A DNA stretch of 64,000 bases, from the NCBI RefSeq assembly GCF_045689235.1, contig NZ_CP136864.1:1550001-1614000 (forward strand), written 5' to 3'. The notes under the pieces were generated by a model. It was not told the origin of the DNA and made no database searches. It saw only the letters and a list, made by a program, of their open reading frames with translations. The DNA is from Congregibacter variabilis (lineage in GTDB: Bacteria; Pseudomonadota; Gammaproteobacteria; Pseudomonadales; Halieaceae). The position numbers were made by a program, and so were the translations under genes. Positions 1 through 7,941 of the stretch are shown piece after piece (position 1 is the first letter of the stretch; the number at the start of each line of letters is the position of its first letter).

Positions 1-796
1 TAGCCTCGGGCAGAAATTCCGCGTGCTCCTCAACCACTCTGGTTAAGGCATCTATGGCAAGTCTGTGGTTGCCCGCCGCCCCCTCAAAGCGTCCTAATTC
101 CAGCGACGCACGGGCACAAGCCGGGTCACTTTGCAAAGCGTTCTGCAAGAGCCGTCTAGCCTCCTCGAGCTTACCTTCCTGTGCCTGTTCAACGGCAAAC
201 TCGCAGTAAAAATGTGCCAGCTGTATGGCCATGGGCTGACCTGAAAGTTGCGAGCTCGGGGGCTCACCACGTAAGAGGCTACGCTTGGGAAGCAGGGCCT
301 GGGCTTCGTCAATCGCTCGCTGCCACTCGCTTTCGGAGCGGTAGATTTCTACAAGATACTGGCGACTGACATCGCGCTGTTCGTCTGACTCTGCTACCAA
401 ATCGAGCAGGAGCGTCTCGGCGCGATCCAACAAACCCGCGGAAATGTAATCTCTGGCCAGCTCAAGGTGAGCGATGTGCATTTGTGAGCGCGGAAGATTG
501 GGGCGCGCAAGCAGGTTCTGATGAATTCTAATAGCGCGATCAACTTCACCGCGCCTACGAAGCACATTACCCAGTGCGATATGTGTCTCCAGTGTTTCAC
601 TGTTGACCTCCAAAGCACTAATGAATTGATCGACTGCACCATCCGGACGACCATCAAGAAGGTAATTCAACCCGCGATAGTATTGGCTGGGGGGGCCGGA
701 GGCGCTATCCGAGACGCCGCTTAGACTTCTGCGACCCAGCCACCAGCCGCAGGCAACTGCGGCAAACAATAACAAGAAAACCAGCGCTTCATTCAC
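1..796 (-). CDS. lapB: LapB, lipopolysaccharide assembly TPR protein (C-terminus cut by window edge)
   Basis: The reading frame is open from a GTG at 796 to the left edge, giving 265 residues of a protein that is usually about 390. Residues 3-21 form one hydrophobic N-terminal anchor ending in WWLGRRS, followed by a region starting YYRGLNYLLDG and successive tetratricopeptide repeats (ALGNVLRRRGEVDRAI, ARDYISAGLLDRAE, EEARRLLQNALQSDPA). This is the LapB/YciM layout; the C-terminal rubredoxin-type metal domain would lie outside the window. LapB sits at the inner membrane and with FtsH controls LpxC turnover and so LPS synthesis. The start overlaps the end of lapA by 8 nt, as in other gammaproteobacteria where lapA and lapB are co-transcribed. 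An ATG at 792 is in another frame, so GTG is the start. Confidence 0.93.
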   Translation of the reverse strand, partial: MNEALVFLLLFAAVACGWWLGRRSLSGVSDSASGPPSQYYRGLNYLLDGRPDGAVDQFISALEVNSETLETHIALGNVLRRRGEVDRAIRIHQNLLARPNLPRSQMHIAHLELARDYISAGLLDRAETLLLDLVAESDEQRDVSRQYLVEIYRSESEWQRAIDEAQALLPKRSLLRGEPPSSQLSGQPMAIQLAHFYCEFAVEQAQEGKLEEARRLLQNALQSDPACARASLELGRFEGAAGNHRLAIDALTRVVEEHAEFLPEA

Positions 797-1094
797 GCGT
801 AGCCAGGCCCTTAACTCGCAATTTATCCATCTCTGCCTGGCTATTGGCTAACTGACGACGAGCCGACATAAGTCGGGCTCGCAGGCGGAGCACCGCAATG
901 GACGAGAGTAAAAGACCAAGCACGCCTCCCAGTGCCAGTGCACCAAGTACCCATAGCGCCAGGCTGTGCGGAGGAAGAATCATAATCAATACGTCCAAGG
1001 GCACAGGTTCAGCGTTCTGTAGCGCAAACAACACGCCCACAGCAGCCATGGCCACCGCCAGAATCAGAGCAAACAACTTACGAATAAAGCCCAT
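789..1094 (-). CDS. lapA: LapA, lipopolysaccharide assembly protein A (DUF1049)
   Basis: A small inner-membrane protein of 101 residues. Two hydrophobic segments (roughly residues 4-24 and 45-66) are separated by the typical LapA stretch FALQNAEPVPLDVLI, and a basic, helical cytoplasmic tail rich in Arg and Gln follows. LapA works with LapB in LPS assembly and regulation of LpxC. I start at the ATG at 1094; a TTG directly before it (1097) is possible but less likely. It lies 11 nt after ihfB and overlaps lapB, so the three genes are probably one transcript; the order ihfB-lapA-lapB is common in Pseudomonas relatives. Confidence 0.92.
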   Translation of the reverse strand: MGFIRKLFALILAVAMAAVGVLFALQNAEPVPLDVLIMILPPHSLALWVLGALALGGVLGLLLSSIAVLRLRARLMSARRQLANSQAEMDKLRVKGLATRE

Positions 1095-1105
1095 CAAAAC
1101 CGCAC

Positions 1106-1402
1106 TCAGAGACCAGCCTGAAGACCAAGGTTTACGCGATCTCTCAATTCTTTACCGGGCTTGAAGTGAGGGACGTACTTTCCGGTGAGCTCCACGGCAT
1201 CACCGGTTTTTGGGTTACGTCCGCGGCGAGGCTCTCGATAGTGCAAAGAGAAACTGCCAAAGCCCCGTATTTCGATGCGTCCACCACTGCTCAGTGAGTG
1301 CGACATCTGCTCAATCACTGTTTTCACGGCCAACTCTACGTCTTTTGTAGATAGCTGGCTCTGCTTCAAGGCTATAGCTTCTATTAGTTCACTTTTCGTC
1401 AT
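1106..1402 (-). CDS. ihfB: Integration host factor subunit beta
   Basis: The 98-residue product matches the usual length of IHF-beta. It starts MTKSELIEAIA, has the core IRGFGSFSLHYREPRRGRNPKTG and the intercalating beta-arm proline at residue 64, the position of Pro64 in E. coli IhfB. IHF is an IhfA-IhfB heterodimer that bends DNA sharply at specific sites in replication, recombination and sigma-54 promoters. The gene follows rpsA, the classical arrangement, but here a terminator and about 470 nt of non-coding DNA separate them, so ihfB likely uses its own promoter (1447-1475). lapA and lapB follow. Confidence 0.96.
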   Translation of the reverse strand: MTKSELIEAIALKQSQLSTKDVELAVKTVIEQMSHSLSSGGRIEIRGFGSFSLHYREPRRGRNPKTGDAVELTGKYVPHFKPGKELRDRVNLGLQAGL

Positions 1403-1446
1403 TTTGGGTCAGTCCCAACCTTTAGCGGGTCCGCTTGCGTGGCGGA

Positions 1447-1475
1447 TATAGAGCGCTCCCGAGAGTGGAGCACAA
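1447..1475 (-). promoter_or_regulatory. Candidate sigma-70 promoter for ihfB-lapA-lapB
   Basis: Reading the minus strand there is a -35-like TTGTGC (1475-1470), 17 nt of spacing and a -10-like TCTATA (1452-1447), about 40 nt before the ihfB start. The spacing is ideal and each hexamer matches the consensus at four positions. It lies downstream of the rpsA terminator, which fits independent transcription of ihfB. Prediction by eye only. Confidence 0.4.
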
Positions 1476-1625
1476 TCGCTCACAGCTCACTACGCCTTTT
1501 GACGTTATTGTGGACGCTTCCCTGAAATCACGCAACGTCTTATTTTTTATGGAAAATTTACATTTCCCGAGCTGCTCGTTTGCAATTGCGACGATTGAAA
1601 GCGGCTAGACAGACAGCAGTCCTCT

Positions 1626-1820
1626 GAGCTGCTCGCGCATCTCCAGAAAAGCTTCAGCACTGTTAGACGCGCTCGACGGACGCTCACAGGACTGCCGCCC
1701 GCCTCGCCTCATCAGTGCCACATGCCTGACGACACATGGCGGTTCGGCGCCGTTTTGCTCGAGCGTCCGTCGAGCGCGTTGTTTAAAACTGTGGTGCCGA
1801 TGGAGATGCGCGAGCAGCTC
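1626..1820. repeat. Large inverted repeat, two 60-nt arms, in the rpsA-ihfB intergenic region
   Basis: The left arm (1626-1685) and the reverse complement of the right arm (1761-1820) are the same length. Their first 20 nt (GAGCTGCTCGCGCATCTCCA) and last 19 nt (ACGCGCTCGACGGACGCTC) are identical, while the 21 nt between differ. A 75-nt spacer joins the arms. A 10-nt piece of the outer motif (GAGCTGCTCG) recurs at 1569-1578, and the left arm is itself enclosed by an 8-bp inverted pair (GCAGTCCT 1616-1623, AGGACTGC 1688-1695). No open frame of note or transposase is present. The stretch 1403-1874 otherwise holds only the ihfB promoter candidate. Its role is unknown. Confidence 0.85.
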
Positions 1821-1874
1821 GAGTGAAGCGGGGTCGAATCGCCCAGAACGTCCGAAAAATCTGTGACAGGCAAC

Positions 1875-1900
1875 AAAAAAGGGGCCCTAAGGCCCCTTTG
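1875..1900 (-). terminator. Rho-independent terminator of the gyrA-rpsA operon
   Basis: On the minus strand a 9-bp GC-rich stem (AAAGGGGCC / GGCCCCTTT) with the 4-nt loop TTAG is followed by six T residues (1880-1875). It lies about 40 nt after the rpsA stop codon. The stem, short loop and U-tract make this a textbook intrinsic terminator. Confidence 0.9.
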
Positions 1901-1941
1901 AGTCAAACAACGCTGTGATCAGCGTTGATCGATTTTAGCTG

Positions 1942-3615
1942 TCACTGACCGCCCATCTGGGCCTTGATCAGATCACCAATAGTTCCCGGTGAAGATGCTT
2001 CAGCCTCGTCCTTCAAGGATTTAACGGCCTCTTTCTCGTCGTCAAAGTCCTTCGCCTTGATCGACAGCGCCAAGCCACGATTCTTACGATCAGCAGAGAT
2101 AATCTTGGCTTCGACAGTATCGCCAACCTTGAACTCGCTGCGTGCATCTTCTACGCGCTCACGGCTGATATCGGCTGCCTTGAGGATTCCCTCAACTTCT
2201 TCGGCCAACTTCACAGTGACGAACTTGGGATCAACTTCGATCACTTCGCCCGTTACGATGCTGCCGCGATCGTTCACCGCAATGTAGTTGCTGAAAGGAT
2301 CATCTTCGAGTTGCTTGACGCCCAATGAGATGCGCTCGCGCTCTGGATCAACCGAGAGAATAACTGTCTCGATTTCATCGCCTTTCTTGTAGTTACGAAC
2401 GGCTTCTTCACCCGTTTCGTTCCAGCTGATGTCCGACAGGTGAACCAGTCCGTCGATATTGCCCTCGAGACCAATAAAGATACCGAAATCGGTGATGGAC
2501 TTAATGACACCAGAGATTCGGTCGCCCTTGGTTGCGCCTGAAGCAAACGCATCCCATGGGTTCTGCTGGCACTGTTTGATACCCAGTGAGATACGACGAC
2601 GCTCTTCGTCGATATCCAGAACCATGACCTCAACTTCATCACCAAGTTGAACAATCTTGGACGGGTGTACGTTCTTGTTAGTCCAATCCATCTCGGATAC
2701 GTGAACCAGGCCTTCGACACCCTCTTCGATCTCGGCAAAACAACCGTAATCCGTAAGATTTGTGACTTTCGCCATTACGCGGCTACCTTCTGGGTAGCGA
2801 CCAGTGATCTCAACCCAGGGATCTTCACCCAGTTGCTTAAGACCCAGAGACACGCGGTTACGCTCGCGATCGAACTTAAGGACTTTAACATCCAGTTCCT
2901 GACCGACTTCTACGATCTCAGACGGATGCTTGATACGCTTCCATGCCATATCAGTGATGTGCAGCAGACCATCAACGCCACCCAGATCAACAAAGGCGCC
3001 GTAGTCAGTGAGGTTCTTGACCACACCCTTAATAGACTGACCTTCCTGGAGACCGGCAAGCAGAGCATCGCGCTCAACGCTGTTAGCCGCTTCCATGACC
3101 GCGCGGCGAGAAACGACAACGTTGTTGCGCTTCTGATCAAGCTTGATGACTTTGAAGTCCAGCTCTTTGCCTTCAAGATGTGCGGTGTCACGTACGGGGC
3201 GCACATCCACAAGCGAGCCGGGAAGGAACGCACGGATAGTATTAACATCAACAGTAAAGCCACCTTTGACCTTGCCATTGATAACACCCTTAACCACTTC
3301 TTCAGCGGCAAAGGCTGCTTCGAGATCTTTCCAGGACTCTGCACGCTTGGCTTTTTCACGGGACAGTTTGGTCTCACCAAATCCGTCTTCAACCGTTTCG
3401 AGCGCAACCTGCACTTCGTCACCAATGCTCAGGTTACATTCACCTGCCGCATCAATGAACTGTTCCCGGGGAATCACACCCTCGGACTTGAGTCCCGCGT
3501 GCACGGTGACCCACTCGTTGTCGATATCGATTACTACACCGGTGACAATGGCGCCGGGCTGCATATCGACGGTCTTAAGGCTTTCTTCAAAAAGATCAGC
3601 GAAGGATTCGCTCAT
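1942..3615 (-). CDS. rpsA: 30S ribosomal protein S1
   Basis: The 557-residue length equals that of canonical proteobacterial S1. Six S1/OB-fold repeats are visible at about 21-87, 105-171, 192-260, 277-347, 364-434 and 451-520, with repeated signatures such as LTDYGAFVDLGGVDGLLHITDMAW and ERRRISLG-type endings. S1 binds single-stranded mRNA upstream of start codons and helps the 30S subunit initiate on weak or structured leaders. It is the last gene before a strong terminator and follows cmk, the standard cmk-rpsA order. The start has almost no Shine-Dalgarno, as expected for an S1-autoregulated gene. Confidence 0.98.
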   Translation of the reverse strand: MSESFADLFEESLKTVDMQPGAIVTGVVIDIDNEWVTVHAGLKSEGVIPREQFIDAAGECNLSIGDEVQVALETVEDGFGETKLSREKAKRAESWKDLEAAFAAEEVVKGVINGKVKGGFTVDVNTIRAFLPGSLVDVRPVRDTAHLEGKELDFKVIKLDQKRNNVVVSRRAVMEAANSVERDALLAGLQEGQSIKGVVKNLTDYGAFVDLGGVDGLLHITDMAWKRIKHPSEIVEVGQELDVKVLKFDRERNRVSLGLKQLGEDPWVEITGRYPEGSRVMAKVTNLTDYGCFAEIEEGVEGLVHVSEMDWTNKNVHPSKIVQLGDEVEVMVLDIDEERRRISLGIKQCQQNPWDAFASGATKGDRISGVIKSITDFGIFIGLEGNIDGLVHLSDISWNETGEEAVRNYKKGDEIETVILSVDPERERISLGVKQLEDDPFSNYIAVNDRGSIVTGEVIEVDPKFVTVKLAEEVEGILKAADISRERVEDARSEFKVGDTVEAKIISADRKNRGLALSIKAKDFDDEKEAVKSLKDEAEASSPGTIGDLIKAQMGGQ

Positions 3616-3786
3616 TACGTAGCTACCTGTATGTTGGGTTGGCGCTAAGCGCCCGCCGCTCCTCCAGCAGGAACGACTCCTGTTTCAATAAAGCCTTGAT
3701 GAAACGGTGCTGGATCTAGTTTCACCAAAAGCAAACAATTCAAGAGATTTAGGTCGGCATAAGCCCGGAAATCTCGCAACAGTAAA
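3616..3786 (-). promoter_or_regulatory. rpsA leader with hairpins, probable S1 autoregulation region
   Basis: The 171-nt gap between cmk and rpsA contains, on the minus strand, a small hairpin CAGGA-GTCGT-TCCTG, a purine-rich GGAGGAG stretch, and a perfect GGCGC-TTA-GCGCC hairpin some 25 nt before the ATG. Directly before the start codon there is only a weak purine patch (ACAGGTAGCTACGTA). In E. coli the rpsA leader is folded into GGA-bearing hairpins and is bound by S1 itself. The similarity here is in the type of structure; I cannot confirm a homologous fold. Confidence 0.45.
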
Positions 3787-4467
3787 TTAGCTAATCAGCT
3801 GTCTGTTACGTGCTTCCCGGAGCACGGTGTCGAGCACCGCACTTGCCGAAATACCAGTGCTATCAATGACTAAGGCATCGTCAGCGGGTACCAGCGGGGA
3901 CTCCACCCGATTCCTATCGCGTGAGTCCCGCTCCTCGATGGTCTCGAGAAGGCGCGCGAGGGTAACACTTTCGCCTTTTTCCATCAACTGAAGATAGCGC
4001 CGTTCTGCACGGGCTTCGGCACTCGCTGTGAGGAAGATTTTCAGGGGCGCCGCAGGGAAAACTACCGTGCCCATATCCCGGCCATCGGCCACCAGACCGG
4101 GAGCTATGGCCATCTGGCGCTGGCGCTCCAGCAGAGCGGCACGCACTTCTCCCATGGCCGCCACTTTCGACGCCGCCGCGCCGCATGATTCAGTACGAAT
4201 TGCCGCACTTATATCCTCGCCATCCAGCAGAACCTGCGTTAAACCTTCCGCAGCGGGGATAAAGCTCAACTTGAGACTCCGGGCTATCCTCGCAACAGCC
4301 AATTCATCGCTGATCTCGGTAGCACTGCGCAGGGCCGCTAGCGCCGTCACGCGATATAAGGCACCACTATCAAGCATATGCCAGCCCAACTCACGGGCAA
4401 GACTATAAGAGAGAGTCCCCTTCCCTGCTCCGCCGGGGCCATCGACAGTAATGACCGGAACAGTCAC
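3787..4467 (-). CDS. cmk: Cytidylate kinase
   Basis: The 226-residue protein carries the P-loop GPGGAGKGT at residues 10-18 and the CMP-kinase signature DGRDMGTVVFP near residue 130, followed by the lid region with RDSRDRNR. It phosphorylates CMP and dCMP with ATP to the diphosphates in pyrimidine salvage and DNA precursor supply. Its ATG overlaps the aroA stop by 4 nt, so translation is probably coupled. aroA-cmk-rpsA is a conserved gammaproteobacterial order. Confidence 0.97.
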   Translation of the reverse strand: MTVPVITVDGPGGAGKGTLSYSLARELGWHMLDSGALYRVTALAALRSATEISDELAVARIARSLKLSFIPAAEGLTQVLLDGEDISAAIRTESCGAAASKVAAMGEVRAALLERQRQMAIAPGLVADGRDMGTVVFPAAPLKIFLTASAEARAERRYLQLMEKGESVTLARLLETIEERDSRDRNRVESPLVPADDALVIDSTGISASAVLDTVLREARNRQLIS

Positions 4468-5774
4468 TCGCCAGCATCTCGAGAAGCGATCTGTAGCCCA
4501 AGGCCACGCGTCAGGGAATCAAAGCCCGGGAAAGATGTCGCTACGTGGTCACAATCAAGAATTCTGATTTGCGCCTCGGCCCGCAAGGCCGCCACCGCAA
4601 AAGACATCGCAATGCGATGGTCATGAAAGGTTCTGATCGTGCCCCCGGACAGAGTGCCACCGTCGATGATAATTCCGTCGTCGAGAACCTCGTTGCGTAT
4701 GCCAAGCGTTGTTAAGCCCTCGGCCATGCTCGCTATACGATCACTTTCTTTAACCCGCAACTCCTCTGCGCCGCGCAAGACCGTCCGGCCCTCAGCGCAG
4801 GCCGCCGCTATAAAGAGTACGGGGAATTCGTCTATGGCAAGCGGCACCAGATCCCGGGGAATATCAATACCCTTAAGCACAGCAGAGCGCACCAGAATAT
4901 CTGCTACCGGTTCTCCGCCAACCTCACGTTCATTGCTGACGGTAATATCCGCCCCCATGAGGCGCAAAATACTGATCACACCCGTGCGTGTGGGATTGAC
5001 TCCCACATGGGTCAACAGCAGTTCAGAGCCCGGCGCGATACTTGCCGCCACCAGCAGAAAAGCAGCCGATGAAATATCAGCGGGAACATCAATCTCACAG
5101 CCGCGCAGTTCGCCCCCACCATGGAGTTTTACAGAACCATCTTGCGATTCCAGATCATAGCCAAAGCCCCGCAGCATTCTTTCCGTATGATCTCGAGTCG
5201 GCGCTGGTTCGGTCACGGAAGTCTCGCCATCGGCAAACAGACCTGCGAGAAGGACACAGGATTTAACCTGCGCACTGGCCATGGGCAAATCATAGTGAAT
5301 GCCATGCAATTTTGACCCTCCGGCGATCCGCAAAGGCGGTCTGCCACCATCGCCGGCTTCAATCACAGCACCCATGCGCGTAAGCGGGGTGATCACCCGC
5401 TGCATCGGCCGCCCCATTAATGAAGTATCTCCCACAAGCTCGCTAGCAAAGCTTTGCCCAGCGAGTATCCCGGCAAGCAATCGCATGCTGGTACCGGAGT
5501 TACCCATATCCAGGCTCGAAGGTGCTGCCCGAAGTCCCTCAAGGCCCACGCCCCGAATGCGCAGAGCACCCTTCCTGGGGCCATCAATCTCCACGCCCAG
5601 TGCTCGAAACGCAGCTACCGTGGCAAGCGCATCTTCGCCCTGCAAAAACCCGGTAACCGAGGTTTCCCCAGTGGCTAAAGCACCCAGCATTACCGAGCGA
5701 TGCGAAATCGATTTGTCGCCAGGGACCCGTGCCTCGCCGTGAATACTGCCTCCGGGGGCTACCAAAAATTCCAC
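4464..5774 (-). CDS. aroA: 3-phosphoshikimate 1-carboxyvinyltransferase (EPSP synthase)
   Basis: EPSP synthase joins shikimate-3-phosphate and phosphoenolpyruvate in the sixth step of the shikimate pathway. The 436-residue protein shows GDKSISHR at 19-26 (PEP-binding Lys21), GNSGTSMRLLAG near 92, a RPMQRV block and the C-terminal catalytic motif RVKESDRI. The GNSGT/RPMxRV style is closer to the class II (Bacillus-type) enzymes than to E. coli AroA. The start is GTG at 5774 with GGAG 10 nt upstream; a nearer ATG (5782) is in another frame. In Pseudomonas this domain is fused to TyrA, but here tyrA is a separate gene 70 nt upstream. Confidence 0.96.
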   Translation of the reverse strand: MEFLVAPGGSIHGEARVPGDKSISHRSVMLGALATGETSVTGFLQGEDALATVAAFRALGVEIDGPRKGALRIRGVGLEGLRAAPSSLDMGNSGTSMRLLAGILAGQSFASELVGDTSLMGRPMQRVITPLTRMGAVIEAGDGGRPPLRIAGGSKLHGIHYDLPMASAQVKSCVLLAGLFADGETSVTEPAPTRDHTERMLRGFGYDLESQDGSVKLHGGGELRGCEIDVPADISSAAFLLVAASIAPGSELLLTHVGVNPTRTGVISILRLMGADITVSNEREVGGEPVADILVRSAVLKGIDIPRDLVPLAIDEFPVLFIAAACAEGRTVLRGAEELRVKESDRIASMAEGLTTLGIRNEVLDDGIIIDGGTLSGGTIRTFHDHRIAMSFAVAALRAEAQIRILDCDHVATSFPGFDSLTRGLGLQIASRDAGE

Positions 5775-5844
5775 GCTGTCATATCTCCTTTAAACCGGAT
5801 AAGGCTCTCTGCCGGTGCTGGTCACTATATCCTGCTCAAGTTAC

Positions 5845-6747
5845 TCATGAGCTGCCGCTATCACGCAGCGCCAAATCCCTGGCGAACTCATCCCTCACGG
5901 TCTTCGCTGAGCGAAAGGTGCTCTCCAAGGCTGCGCCATCACGAGCTGCAATAGAGCTGCGCAACGCCTCCAGGCGGGTACAAAAATCGTCCATGGCGGC
6001 AAGCAAGGCATCTCTGTTTGCCAACGCGATATCTCGCCACATCACCGGATCGCTGGACGCGATTCGCGTGAAATCTCGAAAACCTCCCGCCGCAAACCGA
6101 AAAATGTCCTCGCGAATCGGTGACTGTGCGAGCGCGTCCACCAGGGCATAGGCAAGCACATGCGGTAAGTGACTGGTCGCGGCAAGCAGCTGATCGTGTT
6201 CAAGCACATCCATACACTGCACGGTGGCCCCCGCAGCAGCCCAAAGCTTTTGCACAAGGCCAAGAGCTAAAGGGTCCGTGTTGCTGTCAGGCGTAAGAAT
6301 GACGCGGTGGCGTTCAAATAAAGCGGCATCAGCAGCTGCCACACCCGAGCGCTCAGACCCCGCTATGGGGTGTCCTGGAACGTAGATTGCAGCCGACTTG
6401 GGCGCTGCATCGACCACAGCCCGATATAGTTCGCCCTTAACACTGGCGACATCGGTTACGCAAATTGCGCTGCCGGAGTCGTTTAGCATATCCAAAATCA
6501 AAGGTTCACAGGCCTGCGTTGGGCAGGCCAGAACGGCAATCTCTACCGACTGCATCAAGGCCGAAACACTATGCGCCGCGGCATCGATCACACCCAAGTG
6601 CGCCGCTCGCTCTAGCACCGAAGGGTCACTATCCCAGGCGATTACCGAAGATGCGAAACCCGCTTTTTTAAGCGCGAGAGCAAGGGAGCCGCCAATCAAG
6701 CCAAGTCCAACAAAACCTATTGCATAGCGCCGGGGGTCACTCACCAT
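5845..6747 (-). CDS. tyrA: Prephenate dehydrogenase family protein
   Basis: This 300-residue protein has the NAD-binding motif GFVGLGLIGGS at residues 11-21, then the TyrA landmarks TDVASVKGEL and GHPIAGSERSG, and the LPHVLAYAL helix of the dimerisation domain. It oxidatively decarboxylates prephenate (or arogenate) towards tyrosine. It stands between pheA (6 nt gap) and aroA, so both prephenate branches are in one operon. No chorismate mutase domain is attached; that activity is supplied by PheA. Cyclohexadienyl versus strict prephenate specificity cannot be read from the sequence. Confidence 0.94.
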   Translation of the reverse strand: MVSDPRRYAIGFVGLGLIGGSLALALKKAGFASSVIAWDSDPSVLERAAHLGVIDAAAHSVSALMQSVEIAVLACPTQACEPLILDMLNDSGSAICVTDVASVKGELYRAVVDAAPKSAAIYVPGHPIAGSERSGVAAADAALFERHRVILTPDSNTDPLALGLVQKLWAAAGATVQCMDVLEHDQLLAATSHLPHVLAYALVDALAQSPIREDIFRFAAGGFRDFTRIASSDPVMWRDIALANRDALLAAMDDFCTRLEALRSSIAARDGAALESTFRSAKTVRDEFARDLALRDSGSS

Positions 6748-6753
6748 AGAAAC

Positions 6754-7896
6754 TCAAAGCACACCGCGGGGGTAGGACCCCAAAGGCTTGAGCAAAATCG
6801 ACTGCTCCTCAAGTTCACGCATAATTTCGAGCACCGCCGGGTCCTGTACATGCCCTTCAAACTCTATGAAAAAGACATAAGCCCACTTTTCAGTGCGCGA
6901 GGGACGGGTATCGATACGTGTGAGGCTAACGCCATGTCGGCGAAAAGGATCCAAAAGCGTGAACAAAGCTCCGGGTTTGTTGCGGCTGGAGACAACAATA
7001 GACGTTTTGTCCTGCCCACTGGGAGGAACTTCACTGCGCCCTATCACCAAAAACCGCGTGGTGTTGTCCGCAGCATCTTCTATATGCTCCGCCAGCCGAT
7101 CCAGATGATAGGCCTCCGCGGCCATGTCTCCGGCGATCGCGGCGGTCCCGGGATTCTCGGCGGCCATGCGCGCTGCCTCACCATTACTACTGACGGCCAG
7201 GCGCTCAATCTTCGGCCAGTGCCCATCCAGCCAGTTTCGGCACTGAGCCAGCGCCTGCTGATGCGCACAAATGCGCGTCACATCGTCCATCCGGGTTCCA
7301 GGAGACGCGAGCAGGTGATGACTGATGCGCATCTCCACTTCGCCCGCGATTTTTAACGGCGAGTCGATAAAACTATCCAGAGTATGGCTAACCATACCCT
7401 CCGTAGAGTTCTCTACCGGGACAATGCCGTAGTTACAGTGTCCGGACTCTACTTCAGAAAATACACTGTCGATGGTGACCTGCGGAACGCAAACTGCAGC
7501 ATGGCCAAAGTGCTTTAAAGCTGCAGCCTGCGTGAAGGTGCCTTCCGGTCCGAGGTAGGCCACCTGCAACGGTTTTTCCAGTGCCAGACAGGCCGACATG
7601 ATTTCTCGAAAAACGTGAGCAACAGTGGGACCTTCAAGCGGGCCACTGTCACGCTCCATGATCCGCCGAAGAACCTGTGCTTCACGCTCGGGGCGATAGT
7701 AGACAACCTCCTGATCCGGCTCCCCCCGGGCGCGGGCTGCCTGTACCTCATCCAGTTTTATAGCGGCGACCCGTTGCGCACAGCGGGCGCGCTCGGCAAT
7801 CAGCGCCTGAATTTTGGCGTCCACAGCATCAATATCAGCCCGCACCTGAGCGAGATCCCGGTCATCAGCATGATTGCTCAGAGTGTCGTCAGTCAT
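6754..7896 (-). CDS. pheA: Bifunctional chorismate mutase / prephenate dehydratase (P-protein)
   Basis: The 380-residue P-protein has an AroQ-type chorismate mutase at about 10-100 (DLAQVRADIDAVDAKIQALI, then helices up to ACLALEKP), a prephenate dehydratase domain at about 108-285 starting VAYLGPEGTFTQAA with the catalytic DNTTRF near 275, and a C-terminal ACT domain (KPGALFTLLDPFRRHGVSL) that normally binds phenylalanine for feedback inhibition. It converts chorismate to phenylpyruvate. It lies between serC and tyrA, as in Pseudomonas, and all domain landmarks are intact. Confidence 0.97.
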   Translation of the reverse strand: MTDDTLSNHADDRDLAQVRADIDAVDAKIQALIAERARCAQRVAAIKLDEVQAARARGEPDQEVVYYRPEREAQVLRRIMERDSGPLEGPTVAHVFREIMSACLALEKPLQVAYLGPEGTFTQAAALKHFGHAAVCVPQVTIDSVFSEVESGHCNYGIVPVENSTEGMVSHTLDSFIDSPLKIAGEVEMRISHHLLASPGTRMDDVTRICAHQQALAQCRNWLDGHWPKIERLAVSSNGEAARMAAENPGTAAIAGDMAAEAYHLDRLAEHIEDAADNTTRFLVIGRSEVPPSGQDKTSIVVSSRNKPGALFTLLDPFRRHGVSLTRIDTRPSRTEKWAYVFFIEFEGHVQDPAVLEIMRELEEQSILLKPLGSYPRGVL

Positions 7897-7941
7897 AGCT
7901 CGCAGGCTTCCGGGTTGTGCGACATGAGGGTTCTCGAACGC

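Noticed and set aside
1626..1820. Inverted repeat considered as an integron attC site or an insertion sequence
   Set aside because: GTTAGAC is present at 1662-1668 but no partner RYYYAAC core, no gene cassette and no integrase or transposase are found.
2647..3648. A 333-codon open frame on the plus strand across rpsA
   Set aside because: It is antisense to the clearly real S1 gene and its product has no recognisable domain; the frame follows from rpsA codon use.
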